Origin: JAKVAV01 sp047633195
GTDB lineage: Bacteria > Bacteroidota > Bacteroidia > Flavobacteriales_D > Cryomorphaceae
Reading direction: 5' to 3'
NCBI GenBank assembly: GCA_047633195.1
Contig: JBLIEU010000042.1
Location: 1-19,481, forward strand
Length of the DNA: 19,481 nt
Positions 13,217-19,481 of the stretch are shown in pieces. The notes beneath the pieces were generated by a model that saw nothing but the letters and a program-made list of their open reading frames with translations, did no database searches and was not told the origin of the DNA. The translations under genes were made by a program, and so were the position numbers. Numbering within the stretch: the first letter of the stretch is position 1; every line of letters starts with the position of its first letter.

Positions 13217-15938
13217 ATTCAAATACGGCGTACTTGAATTTTTCTGAAGCCTCTATCGGATGGGCGCTGTCGAGCATTTTTACAACAGTGCTGCGCAGGA
13301 ACTCCTCAAAAAGCTCCATCACCTCTTCTCTATCCTCCACCTGCAGGTACAGATCTCTTTTTCCAGGAGCGGCCAGTGAAATGATTTGGTTTTTGACCTC
13401 CACATCTTTATTGTCTTCATAAAGTAACCAGTCATAAAGCAACAATTGCAGTGCTTTTCCTTTCGACGTCAGCTTGTCTTCCAAAAAATCATAAGTTGTT
13501 GATTTATTCTTTGATGGGCTCAAATTAAGGTCAGTGGTACTCACATTTCCTGTTTTGAAATCGATGAGGTGAAGAATTCTGTTGCGCTTTTCGATCCTGT
13601 CAATGAATCCTTTGATGCGAACAGGCAATTTTTTCCCTTGGTACTCGACTTCAAGAACTCTTTCTACTCGGCGTTCGCTTTCCAAATAGGCAACATCATC
13701 TCCCTTGGATAGATCTTCAATCTCATAGTCCAAGTAAGAATTAATCATCTTTAAGGCTGTTTCAAAATGCAGTCTATTTACACCAGAGCTGTAATCCTTG
13801 TTCCCTACTTTTTTTCGGAATGAGTCATTTAGCTGTTTCGCTACATTTTTAGAAACCTGCTCAATTACAGCCTTAGTAATCAGCTCCTTTTTGTAGGGAT
13901 CGAATAGCTTTTCCAAACAATCATGTACGATGGTTCCAAAAGTCGAAGGATCTATTTCGTTCGTTTCGGGCTCGGGCAATGAAAGGATATTCGAGTAATA
14001 CCACTCCAATGAGGATTCATAAAACCGATTGATGGAAGAGGCTGATAGACCGCGATTCACCAGTGAATCTTGTATAATTTCTATGACTTTATCTGTCTTT
14101 TCAATGGTCTTCGTTTCTCTTTGATGAAAAAGCTCCGAAGGCTTTAAGTTGATGTGAGAGAAACGGGTTTCGTTTTCAAAATCTTCTCGCACCTGCATGA
14201 GGTATCGGCTCATTTCTCCTCCACTGAATGTGCCCGCATCTGTATGGTAGATGGCGGAAAAAGATTTTGAGTGGCTGAGCAATCGGAAAAATTGATAAGC
14301 AAATACAGCTTCTTTTTCACGTCGAGAGGGGAGTTTATGAAAAAGACGAACTTCAAAAGGAATGAAGCTTTCGGTATGATTGTTCTTTGGGAAATTCCCT
14401 TCATCCACTGAACAGATGATGAGATTTTCGAAGCCCAAGGCTCTGGTTTCTAAAACACCCATGATTTGGAGTCCTTGCATGGGTTCTCCCAGCAATGGGA
14501 GCTTGGTGGAGGATAGCACACGCATGAAGATTTGGCGAAGACTGATCAAATCAAGCTCTCCTGAGCGTTCGAAATTGCTCAATCGGTCGAGGGTCTCCAG
14601 AAGCTTTTCGCAACCGAGTAGCCCCATTCTTACTTCAGGTTTGGAGAGCTTGGCAGATTTTATTTTGGACAATGTCCAATTTAAGGCTTGCCTTAGATTA
14701 TCATTCAACAATTCACCATTGGATCGAAGTGGCGCAAGCAAGGCACTCTCGCCGATTCCGTCTTCGTATTCTGCTGCGTTGATCGAAGAATCTGAAAAGT
14801 CTGTTCTATGAGGTAATCCAATAAGAGAGCTGAATGGATGATACAATAATTGGATCAAACGACGTGCATTCAGTCGATATCCTGTTTCTTCAGACTTCGA
14901 CGTGATGTGCAGTTCCATCCAAGCTTCCACCCAATTTCTGAAGCTGGAAGTTCCCAAACTTAAGCCCATCGTAACGTTTACAGCTTTGATAGATTCAGGG
15001 AGCCTTTCTATTACTGGCATCAGCATTGACTCGTCCGCAAGGATCAGTCCTGTTTTTTTCAAATCCTCTTCAGGAGTTTTCTCCAAAATAGCGGCAATGG
15101 CATTTGCCTGATCGAGCTTATAAGCAGAAGAAATGACTTGGATCTTAGTGGCTCTTTCGAGAAAAGGAATCTCGGGCTTTAGGATTTCACCCAAACCTGA
15201 TTTGAGGTTTTTCTTGATGAATCTCCCCGCATTCTTATCCTCGCCCATCAAGTAGTCATCGGCATCGAAATACACCTTGCCGACTCCTCCTTGCTCCATT
15301 GATCTCAAAAGCTTTACCTCTGCATTGGTCAGCGCATTGAAACCCGCTACGGTGTAAAATTTGTTTCGATTCTCATCGAAATAGGTGTCAGACTTTTCTG
15401 CTGCTGACCTCATAATCATTCCCGAGGTGCCGATTTTTTTTTCGAGCAGGTTCTTTTTGAATTTCTCAAAGATGTTTGGAAGCGTTTTCCAAAAACGACG
15501 GTAGGATTCCTGTTTTTCGGAAAGCGGAGATTTGAGAAAGCTGAATTGATCAATCTCGGTGTAGTCGATCAGCTCTTTGAATAAAACGCTGGGCTCGATG
15601 AGGTAAGCATCGATATCATTGAAGTCTGAAAGCAGAATGGATGACCAAGACAAAAACTCGGACAATGACTGTGCTTCAGGACCCATCGTCTCCGAGTAGG
15701 CCTCATATAGCGAGAAAGAAGTGAGTAGGTTTTCTGCAGGCTCAAGACCTGAGAGCCGAGAAGCCCAATCATTAAACGTGAGCATTTCGGGCAGCCAAAC
15801 TGAGCCGTCAGTGTTTTCTGCTAGGATTTTGGTTAGGAAATTTGCCGAGCGCTTGGTCGGCAAAATAATGACTTGATTTTCAAGGTTGAAATCGTTTTGC
15901 AGGATTCTCTCTGCCAGTGATTCTAAAAAGGGTTGCAT
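13215..15938 (-). CDS. addB: AddB-like PD-(D/E)XK nuclease / inactivated-helicase protein
   Basis: 907 aa. By family this would be the AddB subunit of the AddAB helicase-nuclease that resects double-strand breaks for RecA. Seen: an N-terminal helicase-like segment (VIILPTKRSANFL, residues near 23-35) without a Walker A motif; mid-region ALGFENLIICSVDEGNFPK typical of UvrD/RecB-like domain 2; and a C-terminal RecB-type nuclease with H672 (IVHDCLE), D780 (GFIDRIE), D793 and K795 (LIDFKTGN), then Q831 and Y835 (LQLLLYDWLL). The residues that would bind the AddB Fe-S cluster look absent: ESS at 641-643 where many have a Cys-Pro, and an ending KFKYAVFE without Cys. No addA (UvrD-like) neighbour is in the window. 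The gene ends inside the second terminator element. The family is confident; membership of an active AddAB complex is inferred. Confidence 0.82.
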   Translation of the reverse strand: MQPFLESLAERILQNDFNLENQVIILPTKRSANFLTKILAENTDGSVWLPEMLTFNDWASRLSGLEPAENLLTSFSLYEAYSETMGPEAQSLSEFLSWSSILLSDFNDIDAYLIEPSVLFKELIDYTEIDQFSFLKSPLSEKQESYRRFWKTLPNIFEKFKKNLLEKKIGTSGMIMRSAAEKSDTYFDENRNKFYTVAGFNALTNAEVKLLRSMEQGGVGKVYFDADDYLMGEDKNAGRFIKKNLKSGLGEILKPEIPFLERATKIQVISSAYKLDQANAIAAILEKTPEEDLKKTGLILADESMLMPVIERLPESIKAVNVTMGLSLGTSSFRNWVEAWMELHITSKSEETGYRLNARRLIQLLYHPFSSLIGLPHRTDFSDSSINAAEYEDGIGESALLAPLRSNGELLNDNLRQALNWTLSKIKSAKLSKPEVRMGLLGCEKLLETLDRLSNFERSGELDLISLRQIFMRVLSSTKLPLLGEPMQGLQIMGVLETRALGFENLIICSVDEGNFPKNNHTESFIPFEVRLFHKLPSRREKEAVFAYQFFRLLSHSKSFSAIYHTDAGTFSGGEMSRYLMQVREDFENETRFSHINLKPSELFHQRETKTIEKTDKVIEIIQDSLVNRGLSASSINRFYESSLEWYYSNILSLPEPETNEIDPSTFGTIVHDCLEKLFDPYKKELITKAVIEQVSKNVAKQLNDSFRKKVGNKDYSSGVNRLHFETALKMINSYLDYEIEDLSKGDDVAYLESERRVERVLEVEYQGKKLPVRIKGFIDRIEKRNRILHLIDFKTGNVSTTDLNLSPSKNKSTTYDFLEDKLTSKGKALQLLLYDWLLYEDNKDVEVKNQIISLAAPGKRDLYLQVEDREEVMELFEEFLRSTVVKMLDSAHPIEASEKFKYAVFE

Positions 15939-16275
15939 CTAATTAGTGTCTGTCTATAGGTTCCGTTTTCATGCCCTTGGCTTGATCTTCGATCCACTTG
16001 TTTTAAAAACAGTCATCAGCCTAAGGCGGACTCTTTGATTACTTCCTTCAGTTGAGAGATCAGTTTGCTCAGTTTTTAAAACTACGTGCATCCATTGCCT
16101 CTGCTTGGTTTGGCAACTTGCTAATGAACTCTATGGCTCAACCAATCAACTTAACATACAGATGCTACTTGGAATCTGTAAATAGTCAATGGTCAATGCC
16201 ATGAATTTCGATAACGAGTAAAGCGCAGGTCGAATATTACTTCAAAGGTATTATAGCAGGCTTTAAGAAGAGACA
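15939..16275. other. 337-bp gap between nuclease and TPR genes
   Basis: No convincing gene. On the plus strand 16025-16204 is open for 59 codons but only has an internal ATG (16124) and no recognisable protein. On the minus strand a readable stretch, AIEFISKLPNQAEAMDA, is followed by several in-frame stops, so a decayed gene is possible but unproven. Small features: near-palindromes with TTTTAAAA-type centres near 16000 and 16070, and a tandem GTCAATG pair near 16185. Because of a -7 element at 16243-16250, the gap may instead be a long 5' leader of the nuclease gene. Confidence 0.5.
16243..16250 (-). promoter_or_regulatory. Bacteroidota-type -7 element (TACCTTTG) upstream of the nuclease gene
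   Basis: Read on the minus strand, TACCTTTG is a full TAnnTTTG match, and TATAAT overlaps it immediately upstream. It is 26 bp past the TPR stop and about 305 bp before the nuclease ATG. It could start a long-leader nuclease mRNA or a separate small RNA. No TTG is seen at the expected -33 position, so confidence is modest. Confidence 0.35.
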
Positions 16276-16854
16276 CTACTTTAATCCTTTTCGAATAAAG
16301 CTAACAAATTCCTTAAAGCCTTCTCTCGAACGGAAGACATTCAAGACTTCAGAGCCTACTGACTTCTCAGTCTTTTCTTGCTCAATTTCTTTCTGGATAT
16401 TCTTGGGCATGTAATCAGCTGGATCATCTGATCCACTCTCATTTTTTGCGAGGGCATCTGCCAAATCGAACATGGCTTTTGCTTGAGCCATATGGCCGAG
16501 TTTTTCTTCGAGCATACCCAGATTATTGTGAGCTACCGCATCTTCGGGATCTAGCTCGATGGCAATTTTGTAGTCTTCAATGGCGCCTTCGGTATCGCCC
16601 ATCGAGTCCCTAATGTAAGCGCGGCTGCTATATCGATACGGCTTTTGGGGCTGTAGCTCTTGAGCCTTATTCATATCGGCCAAGGACTCTTTTGGCATTT
16701 TTCTATGAAAGTAGGCGACTGCTCGTTCGCTATACAACTCAGCATCGTCGGGACTTACGCTAATGGCTCGAGAATACCAATAAACGGCATTTTCGAAATC
16801 TTTGTCGCGGTAAGCGTCGATGGCTTTCTTTTCAAATTTATATTTGGTCGACAT
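16276..16854 (-). CDS. Tetratricopeptide-repeat protein
   Basis: 192 aa, no signal peptide or membrane segment. Seen: four consecutive TPR units covering about residues 5-140, e.g. FENAVYWYSRAISVSPDD, ESLADMNKAQELQPQ, GAIEDYKIAIELDPED and AHNNLGMLEEKLGHMAQA. A Glu/Lys-rich linker follows, then a short C-terminal helix-prone tail (EVLNVFRSREGFKEFVSFI). TPRs mediate protein-protein contacts; nothing indicates the partner. I chose the ATG at 16854 (MSTKYKFEKKA). A GTG at 16884 would extend it by 10 residues into the divergent gene. A likely promoter is TACTTTCG at 16890-16897 with TTTG at 16919-16922. Confidence 0.88.
   Translation of the reverse strand: MSTKYKFEKKAIDAYRDKDFENAVYWYSRAISVSPDDAELYSERAVAYFHRKMPKESLADMNKAQELQPQKPYRYSSRAYIRDSMGDTEGAIEDYKIAIELDPEDAVAHNNLGMLEEKLGHMAQAKAMFDLADALAKNESGSDDPADYMPKNIQKEIEQEKTEKSVGSEVLNVFRSREGFKEFVSFIRKGLK
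16839..16846 (+). promoter_or_regulatory. Bacteroidota-type -7 element (TATATTTG) for the small 79-aa gene
   Basis: A full TAnnTTTG match ends 19 nt before the ATG at 16866, nearly the same spacing as the -7 box of the PASTA operon (18 nt). It lies inside the first codons of the opposite-strand TPR gene. No clear -33 TTG is present at the expected distance. Confidence 0.45.
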
Positions 16855-16865
16855 ATCAGAGCTTA

Positions 16866-17105
16866 ATGAATAAAACGTTTCCACACTATCGAAAGTACCC
16901 TAACAACAAGTCATACTTCAAAGTGTTGTCAATGGATTCATTCGAAGAAATTCATGTAATTGGTTTAAAGTATTTTTTCACGAAAGTAGAGGCAAAAATC
17001 CTTCCTGATCGAAATTTGATTGCCGATATGATTGAGGCATCTGCAAATTGGGTCGAAATAGAAGAGTCAGAATATGTTGAAATATTGAAGCAGGTTGGTC
17101 CTTAG
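16866..17105 (+). CDS. Small conserved-looking hypothetical protein
   Basis: 79 aa, soluble, no signal peptide. The sequence opens with an FPHYRKYPNNKSYFKV block, continues with FEEIHVIGLKY and VEAKILPDRNLIADMI, and ends acidic (EIEESEYVEILKQVGP). It resembles a short uncharacterised protein type I believe occurs widely in Bacteroidota, but I cannot name a domain or function. Its composition and codon use look like its neighbours. The ATG lies 11 bp from the start codon of the divergent TPR gene and is preceded by a full -7 box at 16839. No partner gene follows in operon. Confidence 0.72.
   Translation: MNKTFPHYRKYPNNKSYFKVLSMDSFEEIHVIGLKYFFTKVEAKILPDRNLIADMIEASANWVEIEESEYVEILKQVGP
16890..16922 (-). 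promoter_or_regulatory. Candidate promoter of the TPR gene
   Basis: On the minus strand TTTG (16922-16919) is followed after 21 nt by TACTTTCG (16897-16890), one base off TAnnTTTG. This predicts a leader of about 25-30 nt before the ATG at 16854. It lies inside the coding region of the small divergent gene. Inferred only. Confidence 0.35.
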
Positions 17106-17214
17106 ATCCCAATGATTGATCAAGTCAAATTTGGAGAGGTGCAATATTGACAGTAAATTCAGCCTAGATTGACGATCTTGTGCAACCTCAAAGACGTTGA
17201 AGCGTTTGTTTTAT

Positions 17215-19481
17215 ATGACTTCTTATTTTAAAGCGATGATGCGTGTGGGATTAATTATCCCGCTTTTTTTGGCTTTGGCAGCCAAAGGAGAGCACATTAT
17301 TGGAGGAGAGATGTATTATGAGTGCAATACCAACGGCACCTACACCTTCACTATGAAGCTTTACCGGGACTGCAATAGTTCTGGGGCCCCTTTCGATAAC
17401 CCGGCGAGTTTTGCCGTTTTCAATGACGCAAATCAATTTGTTGACCAGATTTCATCAACAGTACAATCAATTGATAACATCGATTTTGACTTGGATTCTC
17501 CCTGTCTAAATTTTCCACCCAACATCTGCGTGCAAGAAGGAACCTATCAATTTACGCTTTCACTCGACACGGATATATCCTCTTATCAAGTTGTTTATCA
17601 GCGTTGTTGTAGAAATCAAACCATTCAGAACTTAGAGAATCCTGGAGCGCAGGGCTTGACGATCGTAAGTGAAGTGCCTCAAACGAATGTTGCCGAGTGT
17701 AATTCGAGTCCTTCATTCAACAACTTCCCTCCGCCTGTACTCTGCACTTTTGAGCAATTGGTTTTCGATCATAGTGCGACTGATCTTGACGGCGATGAGT
17801 TGGTTTATTCGCTTTGTTCACCATTTATTGGCGGAAGCCAGGCGAATCCTGCTCCCGTGCCCGCGGGCAATCCACCATACGACTTGGTGCAATGGAGCGC
17901 TGCATATACGGCTGTAGATCCCTTGGATGCTAATCCGATTCTTTCCATCGACCCAGTTACAGGATTGCTGACAGGTGAGCCTACAGTTCAGGGTCAATTC
18001 GTAGTAGGAGTTTGTGTGGAGGAATACCGAGATGGTGTTTTGATTGGCACCAACAAGCGAGATTTTCAATTCAATGTTGCTCAATGTGACCCCGTTTCCG
18101 AAGCGCTCATACAAGAGGTGTCGGAGGCTGAGCTTTGTGATGACTTGAGCTTTAACTTTTCTAATCTGGGGAATCCCAACAACGAATACGTTTGGACCTA
18201 TGGCGATCCAACTACGGAGAATGACATAACCATTGGTTATAACGGATTCTACACATTTCCTGACACGGGTACTTACATAGTAACGTTGGTTTCGAATCCA
18301 GGAGTATTTTGCTCGGATACCACGGTAATCATACTGCCCGTCTTCAACGAAACAACAATAGCAATCGAGTCATTTACTTTTGAATGCATCAATGGCGAGC
18401 CTGTGTATTCATTTACTGCAGGAGGTAGTTTTGACCAGTCAGCTTCGCTCGTGGAATGGGATTTTGGTCCAGGGTCAACGCCTCAATTCTTAGAAGGTTT
18501 GGAGGTAACTGGGGTATTGTTCGACAGCCCTGGATTAAAAACCATCGAAGCATTTGCTACGAATAATATCTGTGAAGCACAGAATTTAATAAACTTTGTA
18601 GTGGCCGAGCCACCTACCGCAACGATTACACCACAAGAAGATTTCTGCCAAGGGCTGACCAGTGGGTTTACCCAAACTAGCGAAAATGCCACTCAGTTTA
18701 TTTGGGATTTTGGAGATCCCACAACCGATGGAGATTTTGCTGAAGGTCCAACGGGTTCTTATGTCTATCCAAGTTCGGGGTTGTATACCGTCTCCCTTAC
18801 TGCTTCATCAACTGTGAACTGTCCTGTTACAGTGACGGAGGTCTTTAATCTTCAAACCTTATTGGCTCCTGAGATACCCGAGCAAGATGTGTTTTGCTTC
18901 GATAATCACAGTATCAATTTTTCGGCGGGAGGAAGCTATTCCAATAGCGCTATTTTTGAATGGAACTTCCCTGAAGGAACTCCTTCGGTGTCATCCCAGG
19001 AATCTCCGTTGGGAATAATATTTACCGAGCCTGGAGAGCAGCAGTTATCACTAACCATTTCTGAGAATGGATGCGAACGAATGGCCGAGTCAATGGTAGA
19101 CTTGCAGTCTAACCCAATCGCTTTATTTCAGGCTTTTCCGACAGGAGGATGTGCCCCATTGACTGTTTCATTTTTAAATGAATCAATCACCGAAAGCACT
19201 TCACGTTCCTTTGACTGGGCATTCGGAGATGGTTCCTCTACCAATAACGTCAATGCTTCACATGAGTACACCACACCTGGGACCTATTCGGTGTCTCTGC
19301 AATTAGAAAATTTGCACGGTTGCATTGGTACGGATGTGATCATTAAAACTGATATTATCACGGTGACACCATCACCAAGGGCATCCTTCGATATTGAACC
19401 AACCACCATTTCAGTTTTGGATCCTCAGATGCAGGTCATTGATTTAAGTGAGGGAAATATTTCTTGTACCTACTACTTCGA
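17215..19481 (+). CDS. Large exported PKD-repeat surface protein (5' part; runs off the window)
   Basis: Open from the ATG at 17215 to the window edge (about 755 residues, no stop). Seen: a signal peptide (about residues 1-23, hydrophobic LIIPLFLALAA); then a domain opening HIIGGEMYYEC...YTFTMKLYRDC (about 27-70) and extending to about 295, which I recognise from large Bacteroidota gliding-associated/CHU surface proteins; then about six PKD-like units starting near residues 303, 384, 469, 552, 633 and 721, with WDFGDP, WDFGPG, FDWAFGDG, and HEYTTPGTYSV or similar endings. Cysteines recur once or twice per unit. Such proteins usually end in a gliding-motility C-terminal domain used by T9SS; that end is not visible. 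Probable role: cell-surface adhesion or matrix, inferred. The 109 bp upstream shows no clear promoter. Confidence 0.9.
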   Translation, partial: MTSYFKAMMRVGLIIPLFLALAAKGEHIIGGEMYYECNTNGTYTFTMKLYRDCNSSGAPFDNPASFAVFNDANQFVDQISSTVQSIDNIDFDLDSPCLNFPPNICVQEGTYQFTLSLDTDISSYQVVYQRCCRNQTIQNLENPGAQGLTIVSEVPQTNVAECNSSPSFNNFPPPVLCTFEQLVFDHSATDLDGDELVYSLCSPFIGGSQANPAPVPAGNPPYDLVQWSAAYTAVDPLDANPILSIDPVTGLLTGEPTVQGQFVVGVCVEEYRDGVLIGTNKRDFQFNVAQCDPVSEALIQEVSEAELCDDLSFNFSNLGNPNNEYVWTYGDPTTENDITIGYNGFYTFPDTGTYIVTLVSNPGVFCSDTTVIILPVFNETTIAIESFTFECINGEPVYSFTAGGSFDQSASLVEWDFGPGSTPQFLEGLEVTGVLFDSPGLKTIEAFATNNICEAQNLINFVVAEPPTATITPQEDFCQGLTSGFTQTSENATQFIWDFGDPTTDGDFAEGPTGSYVYPSSGLYTVSLTASSTVNCPVTVTEVFNLQTLLAPEIPEQDVFCFDNHSINFSAGGSYSNSAIFEWNFPEGTPSVSSQESPLGIIFTEPGEQQLSLTISENGCERMAESMVDLQSNPIALFQAFPTGGCAPLTVSFLNESITESTSRSFDWAFGDGSSTNNVNASHEYTTPGTYSVSLQLENLHGCIGTDVIIKTDIITVTPSPRASFDIEPTTISVLDPQMQVIDLSEGNISCTYYF

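Noticed and set aside
14380..14811. 143-codon plus-strand frame inside the nuclease gene
   Set aside because: Ser/Pro-rich low-complexity translation antisense to a coherent 907-aa protein; no ribosome site or family resemblance.
16124..16204. 26-codon ATG frame in the 337-bp gap
   Set aside because: Too short, no ribosome-binding site or recognisable sequence; the 59-codon open stretch around it has no start and is within chance.
17106..17214. Promoter of the PKD protein (TTGACA near 17145 with TAGATT downstream)
   Set aside because: Spacing of 12 nt is wrong and TAnnTTTG is absent; no confident promoter could be called.
17251..18692. Minus-strand frames (e.g. 17818-18114) opposite the PKD protein
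   Set aside because: The plus-strand frame is open throughout with signal peptide and PKD motifs; these are shadows.

Overview
The window looks like a chromosomal segment of a member of the Bacteroidota, probably Flavobacteriales or a close relative. The reasons are a protein with a type IX secretion (T9SS) type A C-terminal sorting domain, a large cell-surface PKD-repeat protein of the gliding/CHU type, a menaquinone gene set with short Bacteroidota-style MenE, and upstream elements matching the Bacteroidota -7 consensus TAnnTTTG. The genes are densely packed and mostly core functions. I see no insertion sequence, prophage, CRISPR array, tRNA or rRNA.

Layout. (1) 93-1639: rdgB (nucleotide-pool cleaning) converges on ddl (D-Ala-D-Ala ligase), with their stops overlapping by 7 bp. 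(2) 1804-5498, plus strand: a three-PASTA membrane protein, a T9SS-exported protein and an RluD-type pseudouridine synthase form a tightly overlapping operon. With the adjacent ddl they form a cell-wall / RNA-modification / surface neighbourhood. (3) 12106 down to 5485, minus strand: menaquinone biosynthesis in two blocks, menI-menF-menD and menA-menC-menE. A plus-strand 127-codon STAS-like gene separates them. menB and menH are not in the window. Together these genes cover chorismate to isochorismate (MenF), SEPHCHC (MenD), o-succinylbenzoate (MenC), its CoA ester (MenE), hydrolysis of DHNA-CoA (MenI) and prenylation (MenA). (4) 12216-12935: an OmpR/PhoB-type response regulator with no kinase beside it.

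(5) 12936-13214: a short intergenic region holding two tandem copies of a ~80-nt element. Each copy has a small hairpin, a conserved linker and a C(UUCG)G-capped terminator hairpin, and the base changes between copies preserve the pairing. This is the most unusual non-coding signal here. (6) 15938 down to 13215: an AddB-like PD-(D/E)XK nuclease whose usual Fe-S cysteines seem to be missing and which has no AddA partner in view. (7) 15939-16275: a 337-bp gap without a convincing gene but with a good -7 element at its far end. (8) 16276-17105: a TPR protein and a small conserved-looking protein, head to head with 11 bp between start codons. (9) From 17215 off the right edge: the first ~755 residues of a large exported multi-PKD protein that has no stop codon in the window.

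Several starts were moved from the longest open frame to better-supported positions (menA, menI, the TPR gene). Alternatives are given for menE, menD and menF, where a non-ATG codon overlaps the upstream stop.
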